Source of the DNA: an uncultured Hyphomicrobiales bacterium
GTDB taxonomy: Bacteria; Pseudomonadota; Alphaproteobacteria; Rhizobiales; Beijerinckiaceae
Reading direction: 5' to 3'
Assembly (NCBI GenBank): GCA_903902915.1
Contig: CAIUWR010000064.1
Coordinates: 1-64,000, forward strand
DNA length: 64,000 bases
Each line of letters opens with the position of its first letter. Position 1 is the stretch's first letter. Below, piece by piece: positions 25,515 to 35,209 of the stretch. The notes beneath the pieces are model-generated. The model did no database searches, was not told where the DNA came from, and saw nothing but the letters and a program-made list of their open reading frames with translations. A program made the position numbers and the translations under genes.

Positions 25515-26596
25515 TGCGCAGGATTTTCCTCATTATCGCTTCGGTGGTTTTCGCTGGCGCGGCGCTCGCGCAGGACCGAGTGGTGAACGTCTACAACTGG
25601 TCCGATTATATCGACACCAAAGTATTGGCGGATTTCACCAAAGAGACCGGCATTCGCGTGGTCTACGACACTTATGATTCCAACGAGACGCTGGAGACGA
25701 AGCTGCTGGCGGGCAATACGGGCTACGATGTCGTCGTGCCCTCCGCCCCGTTTCTGCAACGGCAAATCCAGGCGGGCGTCTTCCAGAAACTCGACAGGTC
25801 GAAACTGCCCAATTTCAAAGGGCTTTCACCCGAGGTCATGGCCCGTCTGGCGGTCTATGATCCGGGCAATCAATATGCGGTGAACTACATGTGGTACGCC
25901 ACTGGCGTCGCCTATAACGCACAGAAGGCCAAGCAGGTGTTTCAGGGCGGCGCGCTCGACAGCTGGGACGTGATTTTCAAACCGGAAAATCTGAAGCGCT
26001 TCAGCGAATGCGGCGTCTATCTTCTGGATAGTCCTGACGACGTGCTGACCTCGGCGCTGCGCTTTCTGGGGCTCAATCCCGATTCCAAGAAGGCTGACGA
26101 CATTCGCCGCGCAGCAGACGCCGTGACGAAGGTGAAATCCTCGGTCAAGAAATTTCACTCCTCGGAATATATCAACGCGCTGGCCAATGGCGACATCTGC
26201 CTGTCCATGGCCTGGGCGGGCGACGCCTTTCAGGCGCGCAACCGGGCGCGCGAAGCCAACAATGGGGTGGAGATTGATTTCGTGATCCCGAAGGAAGGCG
26301 CGCTCATGTCCATGGACACGCTGGCGATCCTGAAAGACGCGCCGCATGTGGCGGAGGCCTATGCTTTCATAGATTACCTGATGCGTCCCGAGGTGGCGGC
26401 GCGCAACACCAATGTGACCAACTACGCCAACAGCGTTCCGGCCTCAAAGCCCTTCATCGAAAAGGCGGTGCTCGACAACAAGGCGATCTATCCCAGCGAC
26501 GAGGTGATGAAGCGCCTGTTCACGGTGAGCAGCAATGATCTGGCCGTGCAGAAAATCATCACGCGCGAATGGACCCGGGTGAAGACGGGGAAATGA
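25511..26596 (+). CDS. Polyamine-type ABC transporter substrate-binding protein
   Basis: A 361-residue PotF/PotD-like periplasmic protein. The signal peptide ends at ALAQ (about residue 21), followed by 'VYNWSDYID', the typical first strand, and 'YDVVVPSAPFLQRQI' near residue 75. PotF-type proteins bind putrescine or related diamines. No permease or ATPase gene follows; trxA comes next in the opposite direction. It starts inside the aminotransferase stop codon; a second in-frame ATG lies one codon later. Confidence 0.88.
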   Translation: MMRRIFLIIASVVFAGAALAQDRVVNVYNWSDYIDTKVLADFTKETGIRVVYDTYDSNETLETKLLAGNTGYDVVVPSAPFLQRQIQAGVFQKLDRSKLPNFKGLSPEVMARLAVYDPGNQYAVNYMWYATGVAYNAQKAKQVFQGGALDSWDVIFKPENLKRFSECGVYLLDSPDDVLTSALRFLGLNPDSKKADDIRRAADAVTKVKSSVKKFHSSEYINALANGDICLSMAWAGDAFQARNRAREANNGVEIDFVIPKEGALMSMDTLAILKDAPHVAEAYAFIDYLMRPEVAARNTNVTNYANSVPASKPFIEKAVLDNKAIYPSDEVMKRLFTVSSNDLAVQKIITREWTRVKTGK

Positions 26597-26599
26597 AAA

Positions 26600-26624
26600 G
26601 AGGGCTCCGCAATGCGAAGCCCTC
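26600..26624. terminator. Bidirectional hairpin between PotF-like gene and trxA
   Basis: GAGGGCT (26600-26606) and AGCCCTC (26618-26624) flank a mostly paired inner stem, with AAAAG before it on plus. It lies right after the PotF-like stop and 32 bases beyond the trxA stop, where convergent transcripts should end. Confidence 0.65.
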
Positions 26625-26656
26625 CCGGGTCAGTTGAAGCTGGAATGAGCCGAAGC

Positions 26657-26977
26657 TCAAATCGCCGCGTTGATCCATTTCACCAGGTCGCCCTTGGGGG
26701 CGGCGCCGACCTTCTGGGAGGCGGCCTTGCCGTCCTTGAAAAGGATCAGGGTGGGGATCGAGCGGATGCCGAAGGTGCCGGGAACGCCGGGGTTCTCATC
26801 GACGTTCATCTTCACGACTTTGACCTTGCCCTGCATCTCGGTGGCGATTTCCTCGAGATAGGGGCCGATCATCTTGCAGGGGCCGCACCATTCGGCCCAG
26901 AAATCCACCACGACAGGCTCGGAGGACTTCAGGACGTCGGCTTCGAAGGATGCGTCGGTAACTTTGCTGGTGGACAT
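26657..26977 (-). CDS. trxA: Thioredoxin
   Basis: A 106-residue classic cytoplasmic thioredoxin. The active site WCGPC is at about residues 31-35, the cis-Pro in 'SIPTLILF' near 75, and no signal peptide is present. It reduces protein disulfides with thioredoxin reductase. In many alphaproteobacteria trxA sits near addA; here it stands alone, convergent to the PotF-like gene. High certainty. Confidence 0.96.
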   Translation of the reverse strand: MSTSKVTDASFEADVLKSSEPVVVDFWAEWCGPCKMIGPYLEEIATEMQGKVKVVKMNVDENPGVPGTFGIRSIPTLILFKDGKAASQKVGAAPKGDLVKWINAAI

Positions 26978-27155
26978 GGGGCGCCTCTTGGATGCACGGG
27001 TCCGCGCCCGGCGTGAGGCTGGAAACTAGGTATGCGCCAGCGCCGCGTCAAGCCGTGCCAGCGCCATTCGCCCATCTGGCGCGCTTGCGCCAGCGCCGGG
27101 GCGACATTAGCGTGACGCACCTCAATCGCTCTTGCAGGCTCCAGGCTCCCGGCTC

Positions 27156-28580
27156 ATGCGCCCTTCGTCCTTTCGCGGCTCCCTCAAGGTGGTTCTGTGG
27201 CTCTCGGCCAGCCTCATCGCGGGACCGGCCTGCGCGGCGGAGGGGTTGAACGGCGCGGCCCTGTCCCCGCTCTGGGCGGTTCCATTTTGCGGAATTCTGC
27301 TCTCGATCGCGCTCGGCCCGCTGCTCCTCGCCGATTGGTGGCATCCCCATTACGGCAAGGCCGCCCTGTTCTGGAGCGCGCTCGTCGTTGCGCCGCTCGT
27401 CTGGATCCATGGACCCGGAGTGGCCGCAGGGGCGCTGTTCCATGTGCTGGCGCTGGACTACTTCCCCTTCATCCTCATGCTCTTCGCGCTCTTCACGGCG
27501 GCGGGCGGCCTCGTGATTCGGGGCAATCTGCATGGTTCGCCGCTGGTCAATGCGGGGCTGCTGCTGGCAGGCGCGTTACTCGCCAGCCTGATTGGCACCA
27601 CCGGCGCCTCCATGGTGCTGATTCGCCCCCTCATCCGCGCCAACGACAACCGACGGCGCAATGTCCCTGTCTTCGTGTTCTTCATCTTTCTGGTGTCCAA
27701 TATCGGCGGCGCCCTGACGCCGCTGGGCGATCCGCCGCTGTTTCTGGGCTTCCTGCGCGGCGTCGATTTCTTCTGGACCACCCAGCATCTATGGCCGGAG
27801 ACCTGCTTCGCGCTGGCGCTCCTGCTGGGATTATTTTTCGCCATCGATTCATGGCTCTACCGCAAGGAGGCCGTCACCCCCCGCGATCCGACGCCGGACG
27901 GCGGCCTGCGGGTGACGGGCCTCGTCAATGTGGCGCTGATCGGGCTCGCCATCGGCGCCATCGTCATGAGCGGCTTGTGGAAGCCGGGCGTGGGCGTGAC
28001 GGTTCTGGGCACGCGAATCGAATTGCAGAACGGCCTGCGCGAGCTCGTGATGATTGGCGTGGGGCTGGCCTCGCTGGCGCTCACCAAGAAGGCCGACCGA
28101 ATGGCCAATGGCTTCGCGTGGGAGCCTCTGGCGGAGGTCGCCAAGCTTTTCGCCGCCATCTTCGTCTGCATCATCCCGGTCATGGCCATGTTGCAGGCGG
28201 GCGCCTCCGGCGCTTTCGCGCCCCTCGTGGCCCTCGTGACGCGCGCCGATGGAAGCGCCAATGATGCTGCCTGTTTCTGGCTGACCGGCGTGCTCTCGTC
28301 CTTTCTCGACAATGCGCCGACCTATCTCGTCTTCTTCGAGCTGGCGGGCGGCGATCCGGCGCGGCTCATGGGCGCGCAGGCCTCCACCCTTGCGGCGATT
28401 TCGCTGGGGGCGGTCTTCATGGGCGCCAATAGCTACATCGGCAACGCCCCCAATTTCATGGTCTACGCCATCGCGCGCGGAGCGGGCGTGCGGATGCCGA
28501 GCTTCTTCGGCTACATGCTTTGGTCCAGCGCCATCCTGCTGCCGCTCTTCGCCCTCTTGACCTTTGTCTTCCTGCGCTGA
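27156..28580 (+). CDS. Sodium:proton antiporter-type membrane protein (NhaD/CitMHS superfamily)
   Basis: A 474-residue inner-membrane protein with about 11-12 hydrophobic segments. A possible signal-like first segment is followed by paired helix hairpins with 'GTTGASMVLIRPL' and 'NIGGALTPLGDPP' in the first half and 'SSFLDNAPTYLVFF' and 'GANSYIGNAPNFM' in the second. These pseudo-symmetric Asn/Asp/Thr motifs are those of ion-transporter superfamily members such as NhaD. Function as a Na+/H+ antiporter is the family assignment; carboxylate transport is an alternative. The start at ATG 27156 is chosen over 27132. Confidence 0.82.
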   Translation: MRPSSFRGSLKVVLWLSASLIAGPACAAEGLNGAALSPLWAVPFCGILLSIALGPLLLADWWHPHYGKAALFWSALVVAPLVWIHGPGVAAGALFHVLALDYFPFILMLFALFTAAGGLVIRGNLHGSPLVNAGLLLAGALLASLIGTTGASMVLIRPLIRANDNRRRNVPVFVFFIFLVSNIGGALTPLGDPPLFLGFLRGVDFFWTTQHLWPETCFALALLLGLFFAIDSWLYRKEAVTPRDPTPDGGLRVTGLVNVALIGLAIGAIVMSGLWKPGVGVTVLGTRIELQNGLRELVMIGVGLASLALTKKADRMANGFAWEPLAEVAKLFAAIFVCIIPVMAMLQAGASGAFAPLVALVTRADGSANDAACFWLTGVLSSFLDNAPTYLVFFELAGGDPARLMGAQASTLAAISLGAVFMGANSYIGNAPNFMVYAIARGAGVRMPSFFGYMLWSSAILLPLFALLTFVFLR

Positions 28581-28609
28581 TCATTCCCCTTGAAACAGGA
28601 GGAGACGGC

Positions 28610-29008
28610 ATGGGGCGGGACGAAGATATCAAATCGAAATTTCTGGGCACTTGGCGGCTGGTGGGCGTCGACCGCGAGGTCGCCGATTCCGGCGAGAAGC
28701 TTGATCAGGGCGTCATCCAGACAGGCTTCATCTGCTACACGAATGAGCCGCGCATGATGGTCATCATCCGCCGCGCCATTCCCGGCCAGCCGGGGCAGGA
28801 GATCACGTCTTACGCCGGTCCCTGGCGGATCGAGGGGGATGCGGTGATCCATTCCGTGGAGATGGCCACGCGCGAGCCCTGGGTGGGCACGGAGCAGGTG
28901 CGCGGGTTCAGTTTCGAGGGAAACCGCCTGACCCTCTCGCCCCCGGTCTCGCCCGATTATGTCCACGGCTCCGTGACGCGGCGCCATCTGGTCTGGGAAA
29001 AGCTTTGA
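28610..29008 (+). CDS. Lipocalin-like domain protein
   Basis: A 132-residue soluble beta-barrel protein. The N-terminal 'KFLGTWRLVGVDREV' and the repeated strand pattern match the bacterial lipocalin-like (lipocalin_5) family. The ATG at 28610 has AGGAGG upstream, so the longer frame from 28520 is not used. It lies 29 bases after the antiporter on the same strand. Ligand and role unknown. Confidence 0.75.
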   Translation: MGRDEDIKSKFLGTWRLVGVDREVADSGEKLDQGVIQTGFICYTNEPRMMVIIRRAIPGQPGQEITSYAGPWRIEGDAVIHSVEMATREPWVGTEQVRGFSFEGNRLTLSPPVSPDYVHGSVTRRHLVWEKL

Positions 29009-29047
29009 CCTGGAATCTCTGCGCTTTACGCGCAACGCCGGCAGCTT

Positions 29048-29189
29048 CTCTTCCCCTTGTGGGGAGAGATTAGAGAGTGGGGGTCTGCGCATTTTTGTCG
29101 TTAGCGCTTTGCAACCGCGCTCCCGATCAGCATTCCCCGACCCCCACCCCGTCCGCTGGCGCGGCCGACCCTCCCCACAGGGGGGAGGG
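29048..29189. repeat. Palindromic intergenic element
   Basis: Two arms face each other. The hairpin CTCTTCCCC...GGGGAGAG (29048-29068) and GTGGGGGTC (29077-29085) are mirrored by GACCCCCAC (29139-29147) and CCCTCCCC...GGGGAGGG (29169-29189). The whole unit is a 142-base imperfect palindrome in the convergent gap between the lipocalin-like gene and pckA. It looks like a dispersed intergenic repeat; only one copy is seen here. Confidence 0.55.
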
Positions 29190-29229
29190 TAATTTTCGTC
29201 AATAAAATCAACACAGCTTGCCATACAAA

Positions 29230-29253
29230 AACGGCGGCCCGAAGGCCGCCGTT
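29230..29253 (-). terminator. Rho-independent terminator of pckA
   Basis: A perfect 10-bp stem AACGGCGGCC / GGCCGCCGTT with a CGAA loop is followed on the minus strand by TTTTTG. It begins 22 bases after the pckA stop. A textbook intrinsic terminator. Confidence 0.85.
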
Positions 29254-29275
29254 CTCAATTCCGTGGACCGTCCGC

Positions 29276-30889
29276 TTATTCGGCGGCGAGCTGCGAGGAG
29301 GGGGCCGCTTCCAGCACGGCCTTGTCCACATGCTTCTCGAACTGCACGAAGTTCTTGGCGAACATCTCGACGAGGTGCTTGGCGGTCGCCGCGAATTCAG
29401 ACTTCGAGGCCCAGGTCTTCACCGGGTTCAGGATGTGGGGCTCGACGCCGGGCACGGAGGTGGGCACCGCAAGGCCGAAATAGGGGTCGGTGCGGAAGGT
29501 CGCCTTGTTGAGCGAACCGTCCAGCGCGGCGCTCAGCAGGCGGCGGGTGACGCGGATCGGCATACGACGACCCACGCCTTCCTTGCCGCCGGTCCAGCCG
29601 GTGTTCAGGAGCCAGCAATCAACGTGATGCTTGGCGATCAGCTCGCGCAGCAGGTCGCCATATTCCGATGCATGACGCGGCAGGAAGGGGTGGCCGAAGC
29701 AGGTCGAGAAGGTCGCCTCGGGGCCGGTCACGCCCTTTTCCGTACCCGCCACCTTGGCGGTGTAGCCGGAGAGGAAGTGATACATGGCCTGCGCCGGATC
29801 GAGCTTGGAGATGGGGGGCAACACGCCGAAAGCGTCGCAGGTCAGCATCACGACATTCTTCGGGTGGCCGCTGCGGCCGGTGTCCGACGAGTTGGAGATG
29901 AAGCTGATCGGATAAGCGATGCGGGTGTTTTCGGTCTTCTCTTCGCTGTCGAAATCGGGAACGCGGGTGATCGGATCGAGCACCACATTCTCCATCACCG
30001 TGCCGAAACGCTCGGTGGTGGCGTAGATCTCGGGCTCGGCCTCGCGCGACAGGCGAATCGCCTTGGCGTAGCAGCCGCCTTCGAAGTTGAACACGCCCTC
30101 GCGGCTCCAGCCATGCTCGTCGTCGCCGATGAGGATGCGGTCGGGATCCTGCGAGAGGGTGGTCTTGCCGGTGCCCGACAGGCCGAAGAAGATGGCGACT
30201 TCGCCGTCGTCGTTCACATTGGCCGAGCAATGCATGGGCATCACGCCGACGGCGGGCAGGGTCCAGTTGAGATAGGTGAAGACCGACTTCTTCATCTCGC
30301 CCGCATAGCTGGTGCCGCCGATCAGCACGATCTTGCGGGTCAGGTCCATGGCGATGACGGTCTCGCTCTTGCAGCCATGGCGCGCGGGATCGGCGCGGAA
30401 GGTCGGCAGGTCGATGATGGTCATGTCGGCCATGAAGGAGGCGAGCTCTTCACGGGCCGGGCGAATCAGCAGGTTGCGAATGAACAGCGAGTGCCAGGCG
30501 AATTCGCAGATGACGCGGGTGCGCACGCGCAAGGCCGGATCGGCGCCGCCGAAGAGATCCTGAACGAAGAGATCCTTGCCCTTGCAGGCTTCGCGGAAGT
30601 CCGCCAGCAGCGTCTCGAAATGGGCGGGCGACATGGCGTTGTTGTTGCCCCACCAGACCGCGGTCTCGGTGGTGGCGTCGCGCACGGTGAATTTGTCCTT
30701 GGGGGAGCGGCCGGTGTGCACGCCCGTTTCGGCGACGATGGCGCCGCCCGCCGCGATCACCGCTTCGTCGCGGCGCAGGGACTCTTCATAGAGCATCGGA
30801 GCTTCAAGATTATACGCAACGCTTCGCACGCCCTCGAGGCCGAAAGCGTCGATCCCGAAAGAAGCATTGAACGTGCCCGACTGTTTCAT
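29276..30889 (-). CDS. pckA: Phosphoenolpyruvate carboxykinase (ATP)
   Basis: A 537-residue ATP-dependent PEPCK converting oxaloacetate to PEP, the first step of gluconeogenesis. The kinase-1a P-loop '[11 protein letters not shown]' lies near residue 240, the metal motif 'IGDDEHGW' near 259, and the PEPCK signature GGTSYAGE near 205. It is divergent from chvI with the HugZ-like gene between. The chvGI-pckA neighbourhood is typical of Hyphomicrobiales, where ChvI is reported to influence pckA. Rho-independent terminator present. Confidence 0.96.
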   Translation of the reverse strand: MKQSGTFNASFGIDAFGLEGVRSVAYNLEAPMLYEESLRRDEAVIAAGGAIVAETGVHTGRSPKDKFTVRDATTETAVWWGNNNAMSPAHFETLLADFREACKGKDLFVQDLFGGADPALRVRTRVICEFAWHSLFIRNLLIRPAREELASFMADMTIIDLPTFRADPARHGCKSETVIAMDLTRKIVLIGGTSYAGEMKKSVFTYLNWTLPAVGVMPMHCSANVNDDGEVAIFFGLSGTGKTTLSQDPDRILIGDDEHGWSREGVFNFEGGCYAKAIRLSREAEPEIYATTERFGTVMENVVLDPITRVPDFDSEEKTENTRIAYPISFISNSSDTGRSGHPKNVVMLTCDAFGVLPPISKLDPAQAMYHFLSGYTAKVAGTEKGVTGPEATFSTCFGHPFLPRHASEYGDLLRELIAKHHVDCWLLNTGWTGGKEGVGRRMPIRVTRRLLSAALDGSLNKATFRTDPYFGLAVPTSVPGVEPHILNPVKTWASKSEFAATAKHLVEMFAKNFVQFEKHVDKAVLEAAPSSQLAAE

Positions 30890-31057
30890 GATCGTCTCCG
30901 ATTGAGGCCCGGCCCCAGCCGGTCACCCGCGCATTCCGCCTCCTCTCACGAAGAAAGGCTGGCGTGGTTTAGTCGTCAACAGGCTTGAGGGCAAGATCAA
31001 CGAATCGCTATGATGGAATTCAGTGAATCTATTGCAATGCAGCAAATTCCGGGCGTT

Positions 31058-31828
31058 TCACGCCTGCCGCGCTCGTGCGGCCAGATCCGCCAGCACGCGT
31101 CGCAACGCGCCCGGGCTGGCGACCCGCTCCGAAAAGGCGAGGCGGGCCGTGAGGTCGCCCGCCATCAGATCGAGGCCCTCCGGGTCGAGGCCCGTGGCGC
31201 GCCAGCGCGCCTGCGGTTCGCCGCCGAGCTTTTGCACATAAAGCGCCAGCGTCTCGGGATGATCCCCGTTCATATGGGCGATGGCGTCGGCCTCCGCCTC
31301 CAGCAAGTCCCCGGCGTCTGTCACATCCGTGCGAAGCTGAGCGCCCGTATAGTCGGCCGCTTTGGCGAAGCCGCCATTCAGGTGGGCGGACTCGCAGTCC
31401 AGCCGATAGAAGGCGAAATCGCCAAAATCCGCATAAAGGGCCGCCTTGGGGTGTCGGGCCAGAAAGCGCGCCCGCAGCCGCGCCTGGTCCTCCAGCGCCG
31501 CCCTGGCGATGCGCCCGACGACCGTCAGGCGCGGATGGGCGAGCGGATCGCCCTTGCCCATGCGGGCCAGCAAGATCGAGGCGCGGTCGTCGGCGAGGAG
31601 GTTTCTGGTATGGGCGGATAGGCCGGACAGGAGCAGGATGGGCGAGCCGTCATGGTCGGTCGCAACCGTGGTCAGGCTGGCGAAGGGAAAGCCGCCCGCC
31701 GTGGCCAGCGTCGCCAAAGCGCCGGTGCGGATGCAGCGAAGTAACTGTTTAGCCTCAGCTATTCCGTCATATCCCGGCGGAAGGGGAAAGCCGCCTGAAC
31801 GCCCCTGTTCGGATGGTCGCTCGGTCAT
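31058..31828 (-). CDS. HugZ-like heme utilisation / PNPOx-fold protein
   Basis: A 256-residue protein. The N-terminal split-barrel (PNPOx-like, about residues 25-150) includes '[19 protein letters not shown]'; the C-terminal DUF2470 domain has '[11 protein letters not shown]' near 190. HugZ-type proteins bind and may degrade heme; many relatives are only 'pyridoxamine 5'-phosphate oxidase family'. The ATG at 31828 with GAGGC upstream is preferred to a start at 31912. Divergent from chvI. Confidence 0.78.
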   Translation of the reverse strand: MTERPSEQGRSGGFPLPPGYDGIAEAKQLLRCIRTGALATLATAGGFPFASLTTVATDHDGSPILLLSGLSAHTRNLLADDRASILLARMGKGDPLAHPRLTVVGRIARAALEDQARLRARFLARHPKAALYADFGDFAFYRLDCESAHLNGGFAKAADYTGAQLRTDVTDAGDLLEAEADAIAHMNGDHPETLALYVQKLGGEPQARWRATGLDPEGLDLMAGDLTARLAFSERVASPGALRRVLADLAARARQA

Positions 31829-32047
31829 CTGCGCCTCAATGGGTGCCAATTGTCTCAAAAATGTATATATTGCGCCTGTCGGTCTGGCGATTGCGCACGT
31901 GCGGCCGGTCACATTTCGGCCAATCTATGCGCCGAGGGTCATGAATGCGGCGTGAGCGTCGCGGTTCATGGCTCGTTCAGAAGCCGACCTGTTCTATACG
32001 GGTCATCCGGGCGACCGTCCCGGCCCAGCCTTGAGGTTTGGAAGTCC

Positions 32048-32746
32048 ATGCCGACCATCGCACTTGTCGACGACGACCGGAACATTCTCACCTCCGTCTC
32101 CATCGCGCTGGAGGGCGAGGGCTATCGCGTGCAGACCTATACGGACGGCGCCGCCGCCCTGGACGGCCTGAAGACCAATCCTCCTGATCTCGCCATCTTC
32201 GACATCAAGATGCCGCGCATGGACGGAATGGAGCTTCTGCGCCGTCTGCGGCAGAAGTCTGACCTTCCGGTGATCTTCCTCACCTCGAAGGACGAAGAAA
32301 TAGATGAACTCTTCGGCCTCAAGATGGGCGCCGACGATTTCATCCGCAAACCCTTCTCCCAGCGCCTGCTGGTGGAGCGCGTCAAGGCGATCCTGCGGCG
32401 CGCCAACCCGAAGGAGGCTTCCGCCCAGAAAGAGGCGGAGGCCAAGATTCTGGAACGCGGTCTCCTCAAGATGGATCCCGAGCGCCATACCTGCACCTGG
32501 AAGAACGAGCCCGTGACCCTGACCGTCACCGAGTTCCTCATCTTGCAGGCGCTGGCCACACGGCCCGGCGTGGTGAAGAGCCGCAACGCCCTCATGGACG
32601 CCGCCTATGACGATCAGGTCTATGTGGACGACCGCACCATCGACAGCCACATCAAGCGGCTGCGCAAGAAGTTCAAGGTCGTCGACGACGACTTCGAAAT
32701 GATCGAGACGCTGTATGGCGTCGGCTATCGCTTCAAGGAAGCCTGA
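32048..32746 (+). CDS. chvI: ChvI two-component response regulator
   Basis: A 232-residue OmpR-type regulator. The receiver domain has acid pocket DDD (residues 8-10), phospho-acceptor Asp in '[11 protein letters not shown]' (about 55) and Lys in 'RKPFSQ' (about 106). The C-terminal winged helix ends in '[10 protein letters not shown]'. With ChvG it controls envelope, acid and host-contact responses in rhizobia. The ATG at 32048 gives a standard N terminus; the frame open from 31850 is rejected. A 79-base spacer made of tandem 14-mers separates it from chvG. Confidence 0.93.
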   Translation: MPTIALVDDDRNILTSVSIALEGEGYRVQTYTDGAAALDGLKTNPPDLAIFDIKMPRMDGMELLRRLRQKSDLPVIFLTSKDEEIDELFGLKMGADDFIRKPFSQRLLVERVKAILRRANPKEASAQKEAEAKILERGLLKMDPERHTCTWKNEPVTLTVTEFLILQALATRPGVVKSRNALMDAAYDDQVYVDDRTIDSHIKRLRKKFKVVDDDFEMIETLYGVGYRFKEA

Positions 32747-32816
32747 CAGGCGTCCAACCGGACGCTTGCAACAGGACACTTGTAACAGGACACTTGCAAC
32801 CGAACGCTTGCAACCG
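32747..32816 (+). repeat. Five tandem 14-bp repeats between chvI and chvG
   Basis: Units begin at 32747 (degenerate), 32761, 32775, 32789 and 32803. The last four follow GACRCTTGYAACMG with at most a few changes. The array starts at the base after the chvI stop and ends nine bases before the chvG ATG, so it fills the spacer and leaves no clear Shine-Dalgarno. Copy number could set chvG translation. Confidence 0.85.
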
Positions 32817-32825
32817 GACCCATGT

Positions 32826-34652
32826 ATGAGCGTCGACGCACACAGCGGGCATGAAATCGAGAGCGCCCCTCTTGAGGCGGAAGGACCGGCGGACCAACGG
32901 CCCGCCGCCCGCCCCTGGGCGAAGCGCTGGCTCGGCGCGCTTCAGGCGCGGCTGGGCTCCAGCCTGACGCGCCGCATCGTGGTGCTGAACCTGGGCGGCC
33001 TCGTCGCGCTGTTCGTCAGCTTTCTTTATCTGAACCAGTTCCGCGAAGGCCTGATCGACGCGCGCGTGCAGAGTTTGCAGACCCAGGGCGAGATCATCGC
33101 CTCCGCCATCGCGGCTTCGGCGGCGGTGGAGACGGACGCCATCACCATCGACCCCGAGAAGCTTCTGCAACTTGCGCCCGGCGAGAGCTATGGCGCTGCG
33201 GGCGACGTGGATCCGCTGCTCGAATTCTCCATCAATCCCGAACGCATTGGCCCCGTGCTGCGCCGCCTCGTCTCGCCCACCCGCACACGGGCGCGAATCT
33301 ATGATCGGGAAGGCTATCTGCTGCTGGATTCGCACTCCCTCGCCGCGCGGTCCAACATTTTGAAATTCGACTTGCCCGCCGCCGCTCAGGACGACGCGCA
33401 CAGCACGATCTTCGAACGCACCTGGAACACGCTGCGTGGTCGTTTCGGGTCTGTCGGCATGCCGCTCTACGATGACGGAGGCGCGGGCAACGGGCGCGGC
33501 TATCCGGAAGTCGAGGACGCCTTCAAGGGCGCCTCCTCCTCGATCGTGCGCGTCAACACGAATGGCGAGACCATCGTCTCGGTGGCGGTGCCGATCCAGC
33601 GGTTCCGCGTGGTGCGCGGGGTCTTGCTCATGTCCACGCAGGGCGGCGACATCGACAAGATCATCGCGTCCGAGCGCTGGGCCATCGTGCGAATCTTCCT
33701 CGTCTCGGCGGCGGTGATGTTTCTGCTCTCCGTATTCCTCGCCGGCGCCATCGCCGAGCCCATGCGCCGTCTGGCGGAAGCTGCCGAGCGGGTGCGCCGG
33801 GGCATCAAGTCGCGGCAGGAAATTCCCGATTACACCGAGCGGTCCGACGAGATCGGCCATCTGTCCGGCGCCCTGCGCGACATGACGGGGGCGCTGTACA
33901 ACCGCATCGACGCCATCGAGAGTTTCGCGGCCGATGTGGCCCACGAGCTGAAAAACCCGCTCACCTCCCTGCGCAGCGCGGTCGAGACCCTGCCCATGGC
34001 CCGGAACGAGGACTCGCGGGGACGCCTGCTCGAGATCATCCAGCACGACGTGCGTCGGCTCGACCGGCTCATCAGCGACATTTCCGACGCCTCCCGCCTC
34101 GACGCCGAACTGGCGCGCGCAGACATGGAGCCGGTGGACATGGAACAGCTCGTGCGCGCGGTGGTCAATATGGCCAATCAGGTGGAGCGCGGCGATGGCG
34201 TGCGCTTCACCGTCGATGTCGCTCCCGCGCCGCGCGGCGCTTCCGGAAAGGGCGCCTATGTCGCGCCCGGCCATGATCTGCGCCTCGGGCAGGTGCTCAC
34301 CAATCTGCTGGAAAACGCCCGCTCCTTCTCGCCGCGCGGCGGCGGCGTGCGCATCGCCCTGCGCCGCGGCCGCTCGGGCGCACGCGGCGCCCCAGGCCAG
34401 GATGGAATTGAGATCATCGTCGACGATGACGGGCCGGGCATTCCCGCCCACGCCTTCGAGCGGATCTTCGAGCGTTTCTACACCGACCGCCCGAATCACG
34501 GCTTTGGCCAGAATTCCGGTCTCGGCCTGTCCATCTCCCGTCAGATCATCGACGCCCATGGGGGCAGGATTTCCGCCTCCAACCGCCTTGATGCGGGCAG
34601 TGGCGCTGTTTTGGGCGCCCGCTTCACCATCTGGCTCCCGGACGGCAAATGA
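32826..34652 (+). CDS. chvG: ChvG sensor histidine kinase
   Basis: A 608-residue membrane kinase. TM1 lies at about 51-69, a periplasmic sensor follows to about 283, then TM2 (about 284-305), HAMP, an H-box 'DVAHELKNPLTSLRS' with His near 373, an N-box 'TNLLENARSFS', and G boxes 'DDDGPGIP' and 'GLGLSISRQ'. It phosphorylates ChvI. The usable ATG is at 32826, since the nearby ATG at 32822 is out of frame. It overlaps hprK by four bases (ATGA). Confidence 0.93.
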   Translation: MSVDAHSGHEIESAPLEAEGPADQRPAARPWAKRWLGALQARLGSSLTRRIVVLNLGGLVALFVSFLYLNQFREGLIDARVQSLQTQGEIIASAIAASAAVETDAITIDPEKLLQLAPGESYGAAGDVDPLLEFSINPERIGPVLRRLVSPTRTRARIYDREGYLLLDSHSLAARSNILKFDLPAAAQDDAHSTIFERTWNTLRGRFGSVGMPLYDDGGAGNGRGYPEVEDAFKGASSSIVRVNTNGETIVSVAVPIQRFRVVRGVLLMSTQGGDIDKIIASERWAIVRIFLVSAAVMFLLSVFLAGAIAEPMRRLAEAAERVRRGIKSRQEIPDYTERSDEIGHLSGALRDMTGALYNRIDAIESFAADVAHELKNPLTSLRSAVETLPMARNEDSRGRLLEIIQHDVRRLDRLISDISDASRLDAELARADMEPVDMEQLVRAVVNMANQVERGDGVRFTVDVAPAPRGASGKGAYVAPGHDLRLGQVLTNLLENARSFSPRGGGVRIALRRGRSGARGAPGQDGIEIIVDDDGPGIPAHAFERIFERFYTDRPNHGFGQNSGLGLSISRQIIDAHGGRISASNRLDAGSGAVLGARFTIWLPDGK

Positions 34653-35092
34653 GCGGGCCGGACGAGCGCCTGCATGCGACAGCCGTCATGGTGGCCGAAG
34701 GCGCAGTGCTGATTCGCGGCGCTTCGGGCGCGGGCAAAAGCCAGCTCGCCCTCGCCCTCATGGCGGAAGCGCGGCTGCGTGGCCTGTTCACCCGCCTGAT
34801 CGGGGACGATCGCGTCAGCGTCAGAGAGCACGGCGGGCGAATCATTGTGCGCGGGCATCCCTCCATTAGGGGATGGATCGAAGAGCGCGGCACAGGCATT
34901 CTCCCTGCAATGACGGAAGCGGCGGGGCTTGTCCGCTGCGTGGTGGACATAGCCGAAACGTCGCCGCGGCTACCGGAGGCGGAGGCCTGTATGGTGGTGT
35001 TGAAGGGAGTCTCCATCCCCGCCCTGACCCTCTGGACAAATTGCGTCCCCCAGGAGGGCGCCCGGCGGATTCTCGCTTTTTTGAAATGGTGA
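34649..35092 (+). CDS. hprK: Truncated HPr kinase/phosphorylase
   Basis: A 147-residue short HprK of the alphaproteobacterial kind, lacking the N-terminal domain of Gram-positive HprK. The Walker A motif 'RGASGAGKSQLAL' is at about 23-35 and the HprK-type metal and signature region 'IEERGTGIL' near 78. It phosphorylates HPr on serine. Coupled to chvG by an ATGA overlap and followed by EIIA-Man and HPr, the known chv-hprK-pts order. Confidence 0.92.
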   Translation: MSGPDERLHATAVMVAEGAVLIRGASGAGKSQLALALMAEARLRGLFTRLIGDDRVSVREHGGRIIVRGHPSIRGWIEERGTGILPAMTEAAGLVRCVVDIAETSPRLPEAEACMVVLKGVSIPALTLWTNCVPQEGARRILAFLKW

Positions 35093-35209
35093 TGACGAAT
35101 TCTGTTCATTTTACTTGCCATTGGCGCTGCAATGCACAAAATGGCGCGCTTCCCGGCTGAGCCGGCAGGGCGGATGCGATGCGGAGCGTTCCATGAGCGG
35201 TCGTTCGAA

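Noticed and set aside
32733-34559. A 608-codon minus frame opposite chvG
   Set aside because: Shadow of chvG; no ribosome site or domain, and it would span the tandem repeats.
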